Below the pieces are notes generated by a model that saw nothing but the letters and a program-made list of their open reading frames with translations, did no database searches and was not told the DNA's origin. The position numbers and the translations under genes are program-made. Below are positions 9,439 to 18,632 of a stretch of DNA of 64,000 bases, in pieces; positions within the stretch are counted from its first letter, which is position 1; the number at the start of each line of letters is the position of its first letter. This stretch comes from Enterobacter sp. RIT418. Its GTDB lineage: Bacteria > Pseudomonadota > Gammaproteobacteria > Enterobacterales > Enterobacteriaceae. The DNA lies in NCBI RefSeq assembly GCF_003057745.1, contig NZ_QBJD02000003.1, positions 62,001-126,000 of the forward strand, written 5' to 3'.

Positions 9439-10818
9439 TCAGGCGCTAACCCAGCCGCCGCCCAGCGCTTTATACAAATCGATCTGCGCCAGCAGCAGGT
9501 TATTTTTCACCTGCACCACGCTGGTCTGTACCGAATAGAGCGTGCGCTGCGCGTCCAGCACGTCCAGATAGGACGAGTAGCCGTTGCGGTAGCGGTTTTG
9601 CGCGATCCGCAGCGTTTCATCCGCGACATCCTGCTGCGCCAGCAGCTCGGTCAGCTGTTCCTGATAGCGCGTAATGGCGTCGAGGCTGTTGTTCACTTCA
9701 GCGAAGGCGTTGCGCACCGTTTTTTCATATCCGTAGAGCGCCTGGTTGCGCTGCGACTGGGAAATATCCACCTGCGCGTTCAGCGCCTGACGGTTGAGCA
9801 GCGGCGCGAGAATGCTGCCGCCAACGCTCCACAGCTGCAGCGGGTTGTCCAGTAGGCCCGAAAGGGTACGATCCTGCACCGATCCGGTGGCGGTCAGGTT
9901 GATCGACGGCAGCAGGCTGGCGCGGGACGCCGCGAGCGTCGCGTCTGCCGCAACCAGCTGCCGCTCCGCCTGGGCGATATCCGGGCGGCGGTTGAGCAGG
10001 GTGGACGGCAGCTGCGAGGGGATCGCGAGCGGAGTTAACGCGTCGAAATCACTTCCGCGCGTTATGTCGCCCGGATTACTGCCCAGCAGCAGGCTGAGCG
10101 CGTTCTCCTGCTGCGCAACCTGGTGCTGAATGACCGGCACCTGCGCCCGCGTGGCGCGCAGCTCGGAGTCGGACTGCATCAGCTCCAGCCGCGAGCTGTA
10201 GCCGGTTTCAAACTGACGTTTGGCCAGGTTGTACGCCTCTTCGCGGGATTTCAGCGTGGACTCGGTCACGCTGAGCTGTTCGTCCAGCGAGAGCAGGGTG
10301 ACATAGCCGGAGGCCACCGCTGACGCGACGGTTAAATCCGCCGCGGCGGCCGCGGCCTTTTGTGCCTCAAGCGAGGCTTCGGCAGCGCTGGCGGTGCTGC
10401 GGTTAACGCCCCAGATATCCACGTCGTAGCTGGCTGTCAGGCTGCCTTTATACAGCGTGCCGTACGCGGGCAGCCCGGTTGCGGCTGACTGCGAGCGGGC
10501 GCGCGTGCCGGTCACGCCAGCATCCAGCGACGGAAAGAGGCTGCCGTCGGCGGCATAGACCCGCGCCTGATACTCGCTAATGCGTTCGCGCGCGATCAGC
10601 ACGTCGCTGTTATTCACCAGCGCCTGGTCCACGTAGCGGTTCAGGTTGCTGTCGTGAAAATTGCGCCACCACAGCCGTTGCGCCGGGCTGGCGGGGCCCG
10701 CGGCGGCGCGCCACTGCGCGGGGATTTGCAGCGAGGGCTGGGCAGGCTTGACGTCGACCGACTGACATCCGGCGAGCGATATCGCCACCAGCGCGGCGGC
10801 CGCTGGGCGAAGGATCAT
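9439..10818 (-). CDS. Outer-membrane efflux lipoprotein (NodT/OprM type)
   Basis: A 459-residue outer-membrane factor of the TolC/OprM superfamily. The N-terminus has a lipoprotein signal with lipobox LAGC (Cys18), so it is probably acylated and anchored in the outer membrane. The two repeated OEP halves are visible, with the family sequences WWRNFHDSNLN, LLLGSNPGDI, LLNRRPDIAQAERQL and NRYRNGYSSYLDVLDAQRTLY. It is the last gene of a three-gene operon; its start overlaps the stop of the adaptor gene by four bases. It should form the exit duct for the MFS pump encoded two genes upstream. The substrate is unknown. Confidence 0.9.
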   Translation of the reverse strand: MILRPAAAALVAISLAGCQSVDVKPAQPSLQIPAQWRAAAGPASPAQRLWWRNFHDSNLNRYVDQALVNNSDVLIARERISEYQARVYAADGSLFPSLDAGVTGTRARSQSAATGLPAYGTLYKGSLTASYDVDIWGVNRSTASAAEASLEAQKAAAAAADLTVASAVASGYVTLLSLDEQLSVTESTLKSREEAYNLAKRQFETGYSSRLELMQSDSELRATRAQVPVIQHQVAQQENALSLLLGSNPGDITRGSDFDALTPLAIPSQLPSTLLNRRPDIAQAERQLVAADATLAASRASLLPSINLTATGSVQDRTLSGLLDNPLQLWSVGGSILAPLLNRQALNAQVDISQSQRNQALYGYEKTVRNAFAEVNNSLDAITRYQEQLTELLAQQDVADETLRIAQNRYRNGYSSYLDVLDAQRTLYSVQTSVVQVKNNLLLAQIDLYKALGGGWVSA

Positions 10819-11897
10819 GGCTTCGCCTCCCGCGTATCAATCGTCACCTGTACCGACATCCCCGGGCGCAGCAGCGCCGCGTCTTCCGGCTTGCCGAGCA
10901 CCTCAATGCGCACCGGAATGCGCTGGGCGATTTTCACGAAGTTTCCCGTGGCGTTATCCGGCGTGATGGCGCTGAACTCGACCCCGGTGGCCGGGGAGAT
11001 ATTCTCTACGCGGCCCTCGTAGGCCCTGTCATTGAGCGCATCGACGGTAAATTTCACCGGCTGCCCGACGCGCAGGTCTGCCAGCTGCGTCTCTTTAATA
11101 TTGGCGATCACCCAGTGCTGCGGCGGCACCAGCGTGGTCAGGTGCGTGCCTGCGGTGACGTAAGCGCCGAGGCGAACGGCTATTTGCCCAAGCTGGCCGT
11201 CGCGCGGGGCAACGATGCGGGTGTTTTGCAGGTCGATTTGCGCCAGCTCCAGCGCCGCTTTGGCGTTTTCGACATCCGCCTCAAGCGCGCCGCGGTTGAC
11301 GATGACCGTTTGCCGATCCTGGCGCGACATCTCCAGCGTGGCGCTGGCCTGGTCGATATCGGCATTGCCCTGAGCCGCGCTGGCCAAGGCCGCGTCGCGT
11401 TCGCGAATCGAGAGCGAGCCGTCGGCGGTCAGCTCTTTCACGCGCTTCAGGTCGGCCTGGGTTTTCAGATTCTGAGCGCGGGCGTTTTTCAGCGCGGCCT
11501 CGTTTTTGGCAATCACCGCGTCGGCGCTTTTGCGCTGCTGCAGGTTGTTATTGAGCGCGGCGATTTTCATCGCCAGCTGCGCCTCGGCCTGATGCACGCG
11601 CTGGCGGTAGATGCGGTCGTCAATCTGCAACAGCAGGTCGCCCTTTTTGACCTGGGCAAAGTCCTGAACGCGCACCTCGGTGATATAGCCGTTGACCTGC
11701 GGGCTGATAAAGGTCGTTTGGCCGCGAACGTAGGCGTTGTCGGTGAACTGCACGTGGCGAGTAAACGGCGGCAGCTGCCACGCGTAGAGGATCACCAGCA
11801 CCCCAACGATGCCAATGGCCGCGGCGGTGAATATCGACACAATGCGTACGTTTTTGCGCGTGTTGGCCTGCTCTCTGGCGGCATCCTGCTGACTCAT
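10815..11897 (-). CDS. HlyD/EmrA-type periplasmic adaptor
   Basis: A 360-residue membrane-fusion protein: a cytoplasmic tail, one transmembrane helix (about residues 22-42), a biotinyl-lipoyl-like half (YVRGQTTFISPQVNGYI), a coiled-coil hairpin (about 95-205, alanine, lysine, glutamine and glutamate rich), then the second lipoyl half (NTRIVAPRDGQLGQI) and a beta-barrel domain (GAYVTAGTHLTTLVP). This is the EmrA/HlyD arrangement, which links an inner-membrane MFS pump to an outer-membrane channel. It sits between the genes for exactly those two partners, 33 bases after the pump gene and overlapping the channel gene. Confidence 0.9.
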   Translation of the reverse strand: MSQQDAAREQANTRKNVRIVSIFTAAAIGIVGVLVILYAWQLPPFTRHVQFTDNAYVRGQTTFISPQVNGYITEVRVQDFAQVKKGDLLLQIDDRIYRQRVHQAEAQLAMKIAALNNNLQQRKSADAVIAKNEAALKNARAQNLKTQADLKRVKELTADGSLSIRERDAALASAAQGNADIDQASATLEMSRQDRQTVIVNRGALEADVENAKAALELAQIDLQNTRIVAPRDGQLGQIAVRLGAYVTAGTHLTTLVPPQHWVIANIKETQLADLRVGQPVKFTVDALNDRAYEGRVENISPATGVEFSAITPDNATGNFVKIAQRIPVRIEVLGKPEDAALLRPGMSVQVTIDTREAKP

Positions 11898-11930
11898 ATC
11901 CTCTCCCGAAAGATCGTTTATTCTTGATTT

Positions 11931-13583
11931 TTACTTGTCGCCAGTGGCGTGTTTTAACGCCAGACGGGCCGTTATGCGCAGGCGCAGCAAGCGCCATAAA
12001 ATCCAGACCAGCGTGGCGGCCGCGATGCTGGCCGTCAGCAGATAGGTGTCGTTGTAGGCCAGAATGTTGGCCTCCAGCGCCGTCGCGGTCTGCAGCTGGG
12101 TAATCGCCTGCGTGCCGAGCAGCGCGCTGTCGCCAATCAGGCTTTTATACATTTGGGTATAGATCTGAATCCGCTCGTTCACCAACGGATTCAGCGTGGT
12201 GAGCTGGTCTGCAAGCAGGCTCGAGTGGTATTTCTCGCGCCACGTCTGGAACGTCCCCAGAATAGCCGAGCCGAGCAGGCCGCCCACGTTCTGGCTCATG
12301 CCGAACATCACCGAGAAGCTGACCAGGTTGCGCGGTTCAGCGATCACGCCGCCGATGGCCGCCAGCATCGCCGGGGCGAGGAAAAAGGCGCTGCTAAAGC
12401 CGAGCAGGAACTGGCTCACCATCAGCTGGTCCGGGCGGGTCAGGCTGGTGGACTGGCTGTCCAGCAGCGAGGCGACAATCATCAGCGCCAGCGAGGTGAT
12501 AATCGGCCACGCCAGCTTCGTCGGTTTGATGGTCAGACAGCTGGTGACGATGCCGCAGACGATCCCGGCGAAAATCGACCACGCCAGGCGCGTCATCTGC
12601 TCATTCTGTAAGCCCACGTACTGTAGCCAGCCGATAACGCCGGTGTTTTGCTCCGCCAGCACGATGCGGATCAGCAGCATGATCAGCCCCAGGCGCACGA
12701 TGCTGCCGCTCGACAGCCAGCGGGTGTTGAGCAGCGGGTTGCTGCGGTTGTGCTCAAAAACAATGGCAGAGACGATCAGCACTAGCGACAGCGCGAGCGC
12801 CCAGCCGATCCACGGCGCTTCAAACCACCAGTCGAGACGGCCGAGCGAGAGCACCGCGCAGAGCAGCGCCATCCCCGGTGCGAGCAGGAAGAAGGTAATA
12901 AAGTCCTTCTTTTCAAATACCTTGCGCCTGTCGCCCGGCGGCAGCTTAAGGACCATCACGCAGGCCAGCGAAATGAGCGCCAGCCCGAGCTCGAAGAAGT
13001 ACAGCCCGCGCCACTCGTCGAGCTGCAGCAGCTCCGTGGAAAAGAGCCGCGCCAGCGGGATAGCCAGCGACGAGCCGGTAATGCCAATCGTCAGCGCCTT
13101 TAGGCGGTGCTTCGCGGGCCAGGCCTGAATTTGATAGTAAATACCGAGCGAGCTGAGCGCGGCGGCCACCATGCCGTGCGCGGCGCGCACCATCAGCGCC
13201 GAGCTAAGGTCGTTCACAAACAGGTGGAAGAAGGTCACCAGCACGTACAGCACCAGGAAACCTTCGGTAAACGCGCGCAGGCCGTACTGCTGCCGGAACT
13301 TCACCAGCAGCAGGTTGATGGAGACGTTGGTCATTACGTACACGGCGGGAAGCCAGGCAATCTCCGTAGACCAGGCGGCGAACGTGCCCTGCAGGTTTTG
13401 CAGGTTGGCGGCGACGACCGCGTTACCCAGCGCGCCCGTCAGGCACACCAGCAGGCCAACCACGCCATAGGCGATTCGCTTTGGGGTAGGGTGTTCCGGC
13501 GTCGAAGGTGAACCCAGCAGGGCGGGTTTTTCATGTGGCTGCCACTCGCGAGGAGCATAAGGATCGCGTTTGGGCAGGCGCAT
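11931..13583 (-). CDS. MFS multidrug efflux pump (DHA2/EmrB-like)
   Basis: A proton-driven inner-membrane exporter of about 550 residues with roughly 14 hydrophobic segments, first gene of a pump-adaptor-channel operon. Family features include GNAVVAANLQNLQGTFAAWS in the first helix region and WLPAVYVMTNV in the second. The frame is open further upstream, but I chose ATG 13583 (MRLPKRDPYAP) because AAAGG lies 10 bases before it and the preceding 32 codons overlap a palindrome-rich, AT-rich promoter-like stretch. The pump is longer at its N-terminus than EmrB. The substrate cannot be read from the sequence. No regulator gene is adjacent. Confidence 0.85.
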   Translation of the reverse strand: MRLPKRDPYAPREWQPHEKPALLGSPSTPEHPTPKRIAYGVVGLLVCLTGALGNAVVAANLQNLQGTFAAWSTEIAWLPAVYVMTNVSINLLLVKFRQQYGLRAFTEGFLVLYVLVTFFHLFVNDLSSALMVRAAHGMVAAALSSLGIYYQIQAWPAKHRLKALTIGITGSSLAIPLARLFSTELLQLDEWRGLYFFELGLALISLACVMVLKLPPGDRRKVFEKKDFITFFLLAPGMALLCAVLSLGRLDWWFEAPWIGWALALSLVLIVSAIVFEHNRSNPLLNTRWLSSGSIVRLGLIMLLIRIVLAEQNTGVIGWLQYVGLQNEQMTRLAWSIFAGIVCGIVTSCLTIKPTKLAWPIITSLALMIVASLLDSQSTSLTRPDQLMVSQFLLGFSSAFFLAPAMLAAIGGVIAEPRNLVSFSVMFGMSQNVGGLLGSAILGTFQTWREKYHSSLLADQLTTLNPLVNERIQIYTQMYKSLIGDSALLGTQAITQLQTATALEANILAYNDTYLLTASIAAATLVWILWRLLRLRITARLALKHATGDK

Positions 13584-13652
13584 AGCGACGTTTACCTTTG
13601 GAAAAGTTGAATAGTGAGCAGGCAAATGATTCGACGATTGGCGTAAATCATA

Positions 13653-13676
13653 ATTCAATTGAATATGATTATCATA
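13653..13676. promoter_or_regulatory. Two palindromes upstream of the efflux operon
   Basis: A perfect 12-base palindrome ATTCAATTGAAT (13653-13664) abuts a perfect 13-base one, TATGATTATCATA (13664-13676). They lie 70-93 bases before the chosen start of the MFS gene, a good position for an operator over the promoter. The second has a weak resemblance to a Fur site. The cognate regulator is not known from this window. Confidence 0.45.
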
Positions 13677-13738
13677 CATTAATCAAATGACGATCACACA
13701 CTGAGGGCAGAGGCGGCCCGAAGCGGGCCGCCCGGAGA

Positions 13739-14826
13739 CTAGAGCTCGTGAGGCTGTGCGAGAACCGCCGGCTGGCGCTTGACGCGTCTGGCGCAGAAGA
13801 TCGCAACCAGTGAAATAACGACGGTCACCGCTAAATACCAGGCCACCGGCACCCAGTCGCCGTCGTATTTTGCCAGCAGGCCGGTGTCGATCAGCGGCGC
13901 CGTTCCGCCCGCCAGCGCCGCGCCGAGCGGGTAACCGAGCGTGATGCCCGTATAGTGGCAACCAGCGCGCCCAGCGTGACCGCCTCAAGCGCCTGCGACT
14001 TCTGGTAGGTCAGTGTCGTGGTGGCATAGCTCACCACAAAGGTCGAGAAGATATAGAAGGGCGCGGTTTCGACAACCTTCAGCCCTGCGGCAATCAGCAC
14101 CTCGCGCCAGTGGTGTTTCAGCGTATCGCGCAGCGGCGCTTTTGCCACCTGACCGGATTTTTTGACCTTCTGAAAGTCCGGCGTTTCGTCGATATCGTTA
14201 CGTATCCACAGTCCGAGCAGCACCAGCACCGCACTCAGCAGGAAGGGAATGCGCCAGCCCCAGGAGAGGAAATCCTCTTCGCTAAATAGCGTCATCAGCG
14301 ACAAGATAAAGGTTGCCATCAGCATACCGATGGTGACGCCCGCCTGAGGAATGCTGCCAAAAAAGCCTTTGCGCTTCTCGGGAGCGTATTCGTAGGCCAG
14401 CAGCAGCGCGCCGCCCCATTTACCCCCGATGCCCATTCCCTGAATAATGCGCATCAGGATCAGCAGGGCCGGTGCCCACATTCCAATCATGTCATAGGTA
14501 GGCAGCAGGCCGATTGCCACGGTTGCACCTCCCATCAGTGAGAGAGTGAGTATCAGCGTTTTTTTACGCCCGATGCGGTCCCCGATGTGGGCGAAGAGCA
14601 CGCCCCCTATGGGGCGGATGAAGAACGTTAGCGAGAAAGAGAGATAGGAGAGAATGAGCCCGATAACCGGATCGACCATCGGAAAGAAAATCTTGTTGAA
14701 CACCAGCGCGGCGGCCGTGCCGTAGAGAAAATAGTCAAACCATTCAATGGCGCTGCCGGTCAGGCTGGCAATAAGCACCTTTTTGTTTTTTCGCAATACC
14801 GTCGCTGTACCTTCATGTTGCGTCAT
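13739..14826 (-). pseudogene. MHS-family metabolite:H+ symporter with internal deletion
   Basis: The 5' part encodes about 291 residues of an MFS metabolite:H+ symporter (ShiA/ProP-like): SAIEWFDYFLYGTAAAL, HIGDRIGRKK, MGIGGKWGGALLLAYEYAPEKRKGFFGS. ATG 14826 has GAGG eight bases upstream. After GALVAT (near 13955) the frame loses homology and reads RASRSVTRSARRW to a stop near 13891. In another frame the family C-terminus resumes at once: YTGITLGYPLGAALAGGTAPL up to RRVKRQPAVLAQPHEL and stop at 13739-13741. The two pieces total about 362 residues against about 430-440 expected, so around 70-80 codons (helices 8-10) plus the frame are lost. The protein is almost certainly not functional. Confidence 0.85.
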
Positions 14827-15027
14827 GAGTAAACCTCGCCCCGTTAATGATAGACGCGGTGTCACCTGGCGCGCTTCAGGTGCAACCCAATTGTTTTTGG
14901 ATGTTTCTGGTTATTTCAGAAAAGTGACAAAAACAGGCCGAACCAGCGGCGCTGGCTTTCAGAGAGATCCTCTTTTCAGATCGTAAGAGTGCGGTACGCT
15001 GGGCTTCACTGCCGTAAGGAGGTAACC

Positions 15028-15822
15028 ATGATACCTACAATGTTTCCTGTTCTGCCTGAAAACACGCTTCGCGCCGTTAACACCGTAGGGCGCTGGCTGG
15101 CGGAAGATGCCTGGCAACCCGGCCAGCCGGTTGACCTGGTAATTCTGGCGGGCAACGCGGTGATCCCGACGATAGACGCGGCATGCAGCATCGCGGCTGC
15201 TCAGGAGAAGCCGCTGCTGATAAGCGGTGGCATTGGGCACTCCACGACGTTTTTATACGCGGCGGTTGCGCGCCATCCCCGATATAACACCATCCCGACC
15301 ACGGGGCGCGCTGAAGCTGCCGTTCTGGCAGATATCGCGCGCAAATTCTGGCAGATTCCCGAGGAGCGTATTCTTGTGGAGGATCGGTCCACCAACTGCG
15401 GCGAGAATGCTCGCTTTAGCCGGGAGATGATGCGTCATCATTATCCTGGCGCGCAGAGGGTATTGGTGGTTCAGGACCCGACGATGCAGCGCCGGACCAT
15501 GGCGACGTTCGCCCGCGTCTGTCGGGACGAGGCTGCTGCGCCGCAGTGGATAAGCCATCCTGGCGTGACGCCGGTGGTGGAAAATAGCAACGATGGGCTG
15601 GTGTTCCCGGGCGGCAGCGACGGGCTGTGGCCGGTGGAGCGTTATTTATCGCTGGTGCTGGGGGAGCTTCCGCGTTTAAGGGACGACCTCGGGGGATACG
15701 GTCCGGCAGGGCGTGATTTTATTGACCACGTCGAGATCCCTGAGGACGTTGAGCGTGCGTGGAACGTTCTGCGTGACGACGCCATTCTCACCGACGCGCT
15801 GGTCAGCCGTTCGCTGATATGA
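15028..15822 (+). CDS. ydcF: DUF218 protein YdcF
   Basis: A 264-residue cytoplasmic protein matching E. coli YdcF, a DUF218 Rossmann-like protein reported to bind S-adenosylmethionine but with no established reaction. The DUF218 signatures LVILAGNAVIP, LLISGGIGHST, ILVEDRSTNCGENARFS and VLVVQDPTMQRRTM are in order. The start is fixed by an excellent TAAGGAGGT site (15015-15023) five bases before ATG 15028. It lies downstream of hrpA as in K-12, though separated here by the efflux operon and the broken symporter gene. Confidence 0.93.
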   Translation: MIPTMFPVLPENTLRAVNTVGRWLAEDAWQPGQPVDLVILAGNAVIPTIDAACSIAAAQEKPLLISGGIGHSTTFLYAAVARHPRYNTIPTTGRAEAAVLADIARKFWQIPEERILVEDRSTNCGENARFSREMMRHHYPGAQRVLVVQDPTMQRRTMATFARVCRDEAAAPQWISHPGVTPVVENSNDGLVFPGGSDGLWPVERYLSLVLGELPRLRDDLGGYGPAGRDFIDHVEIPEDVERAWNVLRDDAILTDALVSRSLI

Positions 15823-15830
15823 CAGACGCA

Positions 15831-15859
15831 AAAATAACGGGCCATCGCTGGCCCGTTAT
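15831..15859 (-). terminator. Terminator shared by ydcF and the DUF1120 gene
   Basis: A perfect ten-base stem ATAACGGGCC/GGCCCGTTAT (15834-15843, 15850-15859) with a six-base loop. On the minus strand it is followed by TTTT, so it best serves the DUF1120 gene; on the plus strand the hairpin may also stop ydcF transcription. Confidence 0.75.
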
Positions 15860-15888
15860 GAACAGGTAAAACTAATCGCGTCTAACTA

Positions 15889-16551
15889 TTACAGGTAAAC
15901 CAGAGTCAGGGTTGCCTGTCCGTCCAGCTGGGTATCGTCAGTGATTGCCAGCGTTGCGGTGTCACGAATGACCAGGTTAGAGTTGAAGTTAAAGGTAGCA
16001 TTGGTAACTGCCAGCGGTTCCCTGGTAGAGGTAGCCGCGAACGCCATAGTGTTGAATGCATCACTACGTGGAACGCTGGTTTTACCCCATGCAGTTTGGC
16101 TCCAGTCACCGTTAACACCGATTGAGTCAACGCTGTTACCATCTGCAGTCACGTCAGACATCCACAGACCGTAGTTACCAATTTTTACACCGCCAGTTGT
16201 TTTACCAACACCGTAGGTGTAATACTTATCCGTCACGGCCTTAGTGGTGTTAACATCAACCGGCAGCTGTGCGTTGCTGTCCATACGGTCATCGCTGATG
16301 GTAAAGCCCACTTTGGTTGGAGCAGTACAGGTGATGGTTACTGGCAGCTGTTTCTGGCCCAGCACGTTGTTTGCAGTTGCGCTCAGGTTGCCCAGTGCGA
16401 TACGACCGTAGTCAATCACACCGCCGTTGCTCATGTCTGCAGAGCACGCTGCGTTAGTCAGCACGCCTTTTACTTTCAGAACGGCAGTTTCACCGGCAAA
16501 AGCTGAAGTTGTGCATAACGCGATAGCTGTAGCGAGAATTACCTTTTTCAT
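15889..16551 (-). CDS. DUF1120 fimbrial-like secreted protein
   Basis: A 220-residue exported protein. Signal peptide MKKVILATAIALCTTSAFA-GE, then a beta-rich, Ser/Thr/Asn-rich chain with the pilin-like ACSADM near residue 35, ITCTAPTKVGFTI near residue 75 and the C-terminal LDGQATLTLVYL expected for donor-strand partners. This matches DUF1120 proteins, which occur in yhc-type fimbrial-like operons. ATG 16551 has AAAGGA six bases upstream. No chaperone, usher or other pilin gene is near, so assembly would depend on another locus or it is secreted alone. Upstream lies 650 bases of AT-rich non-coding DNA. Confidence 0.8.
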   Translation of the reverse strand: MKKVILATAIALCTTSAFAGETAVLKVKGVLTNAACSADMSNGGVIDYGRIALGNLSATANNVLGQKQLPVTITCTAPTKVGFTISDDRMDSNAQLPVDVNTTKAVTDKYYTYGVGKTTGGVKIGNYGLWMSDVTADGNSVDSIGVNGDWSQTAWGKTSVPRSDAFNTMAFAATSTREPLAVTNATFNFNSNLVIRDTATLAITDDTQLDGQATLTLVYL

Positions 16552-17198
16552 CCTTGATCCTTTCATAGTGTATTTAAGTGCAACAAAGTGTGTCATAATG
16601 TATTACCGGTTAAGATTAATATCATTCAACCTCTCCCGGCGGCAGGAATAATATCGTATTTGATATTTATGAAAACTTATTAAAAATAAAAATCTATTTT
16701 AGTAAAATTTAGGTTTTGCTCTGCATTATGAATCTTCAATCGGCTATAAATTTAATGAATGTTTTAAAACAGACATTTTAGAAAGTGAATTATAATTTCT
16801 GGATAATAAAATAAACAATAAAATCAATGTGTTAGATGGCGCCCGGGCCGATGGTGAAATAGGGGGTTTAGTGAGGTAGGAGCATGGGGAGGAATTTGTC
16901 ACCCTTAAAAAATATTATTCGCGGGATGTAAAGCATTTTTGGATACGAAATTATTCCTGGAGCAGATTATTTAATATGTCATTGTGATGAAAAAATGCAC
17001 AGAAAAATGAATTTGGGATTGGATAGAATACGTCCGCGGCACATTTATTACGTTATTCAAAAGCGATAACGACGTTCCCGCTGGCAATGCTAACGATCGG
17101 GGAATAAACAGGGCAGGAAATGAACGGTTCGTCGCGCATTCCTCTGCCCGGGTTGACTTCAGTCTTAGGGATTTCCCCCTCAGGCGAGGGGGGATTGC
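16552..17198. other. Long AT-rich intergenic region before the DUF1120 gene
   Basis: About 650 bases without a convincing gene. Bases 16600-16830 are very AT-rich with runs of A and T, a likely H-NS-bound control region for the DUF1120 gene, which starts at its left end. A GC-rich hairpin CCCCCTC/GAGGGGG near 17173-17189 lies at the 3' end of gapC and may act as its terminator, though no T run follows on the minus strand. Confidence 0.5.
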
Positions 17199-18200
17199 CT
17201 ATAACGCAGCATATTTATCCAGGGTTCGCACCAGCTGCGTTACGAAGCCATATTCGTTGTCGTACCAGGCCACGGTTTTGACCAGCTGAAGGTCGCCCGC
17301 TTCGCCGATCTCCGTTTGCGTGGCGTCAAACACCGAGCCAAAGTGTGAGCCGATGACGTCCGAAGAGACGATCTCCTCATCGGTGTAGCCGAACGACTCA
17401 TTTCCGTCGGTCGCTTTTTTCAGCGCGGCGTGTATCTCATCTACCGTTACCTTTTTATCCAGAATCGCTACCAGCTCGGTTACGGAACCGGTTTTGACCG
17501 GCACGCGCTGAGCGTGGCCTTTCAGCTTGCCGCTCAGGGCCGGGATCACCAGACCAATGGCTTTTGCCGCCCCGGTAGTGTGGGGAATGATGTTTTCCGC
17601 AGCGGCGCGGGATGCGCGCAGGTCTTTACCGCGCGGGCCGTCCACCAGCGCCTGGGTACCGGTGTAGGCGTGGATCGTCGTCATGGTGCCAACCTGAATG
17701 CCGAACGCGTCGTTCAGGGCTTTGGCCAGCGGCGCGAGGCAGTTGGTGGTGCAGGAGGCGACGGAGACAATGGTGTCGTTTGCGTCGAGCGTGTCGTCGT
17801 TAACGTTGAAGACGATGGTTTTCATTTCTCCCGCCGGGGCTGAGATCAGCACCTTTTTGGCTCCGGCATCAAGATGCGCGCGGGACTTCTCTTCAGAAGT
17901 GTAAAAACCGGTGCATTCCACAACGATGTCGACGCCCGCTGCTTTCCACGGGATATGTTTGGCCTCTTTTTCGGCATAGACCGAAATCGTTTTGCCGTCG
18001 ACGATTAGCGCGTCCTCGGTGAAATCCACGCTCCACGGAAAGCCGCCGTAGTTTGAGTCATGCTTAAGCAGATAGGCCAGAACCTTCGGGGAAGTGAGAT
18101 CGTTGATCGCGATCACGGCGTTGCCGTCCTGGGTTTCGAGAAGACGACGCAGGACAAGGCGCCCGATGCGTCCAAAGCCGTTAATGCCAATGTTGCTCAT
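17199..18200 (-). CDS. gapC: Glyceraldehyde-3-phosphate dehydrogenase GapC, intact
   Basis: A 333-residue NAD-dependent GAPDH. The NAD fold motif [14 protein letters not shown] is at the N-terminus, the catalytic cysteine is Cys150 in SCTTNC and the assisting histidine is His177. The phosphate-site and S-loop sequences ([39 protein letters not shown]) are complete. The position next to cybB matches gapC of E. coli, which is a pseudogene in K-12; here the frame is whole. It is a paralogue of the housekeeping GapA, which should lie elsewhere. Its role beside GapA is unclear. A GGAG-type site precedes ATG 18200. Confidence 0.9.
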   Translation of the reverse strand: MSNIGINGFGRIGRLVLRRLLETQDGNAVIAINDLTSPKVLAYLLKHDSNYGGFPWSVDFTEDALIVDGKTISVYAEKEAKHIPWKAAGVDIVVECTGFYTSEEKSRAHLDAGAKKVLISAPAGEMKTIVFNVNDDTLDANDTIVSVASCTTNCLAPLAKALNDAFGIQVGTMTTIHAYTGTQALVDGPRGKDLRASRAAAENIIPHTTGAAKAIGLVIPALSGKLKGHAQRVPVKTGSVTELVAILDKKVTVDEIHAALKKATDGNESFGYTDEEIVSSDVIGSHFGSVFDATQTEIGEAGDLQLVKTVAWYDNEYGFVTQLVRTLDKYAAL

Positions 18201-18632
18201 TATATACTCCTGGTGAAGTGTCAGTATGACAGGGTGAACCTATCCAGGCTTAGACCATGACGGGGAGGGGGGCAAGTCAGAGGGACATCATCACCGGGCA
18301 TCAAAACGGTCCGCGCGCATTTCACCGCGGTAGCGTAAAAAAAGAAGGGCATCAATATGTTGTATTGCGTAATGTGCGGTTTTAACGGATGGGTATTTCG
18401 CGCGGAAGTATATTAGTGGACCGATAGTAGTCTTAAAAAGTACAGATAAAGCTTTAGATTAGTGAGCGGGATTCCGTTAAATTTATTTCGTGGTGAATGC
18501 GGCTAAGCGCACGCGGAACAGTTAAGTTTCTCTCTACAGTCCCAATATTATTTCCGGCGATAGGTTGACTGGATATCGTCATCGGGAGGCACCCGACACC
18601 ACATCCAAATTTCAACACGATGGCGCGAAACG
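18201..18632. other. Divergent control region between gapC and the LuxR-type gene
   Basis: Some 430 bases with no gene. It must hold the promoters of gapC (leftward) and of the LuxR-type gene (rightward). A TTGACT element at about 18565 and a small hairpin CGGG/CCCG just after it are visible; I see no clear operator. Confidence 0.4.

Noticed and set aside
13653-13676. Fur box before the efflux operon
   Set aside because: Only a few positions of the second palindrome fit the Fur consensus; better described as operators of unknown type.
13891-13960. Frameshift by a single sequencing error in the symporter gene
   Set aside because: Restoring the frame still leaves about 70-80 codons of the family missing, so a deletion is needed.
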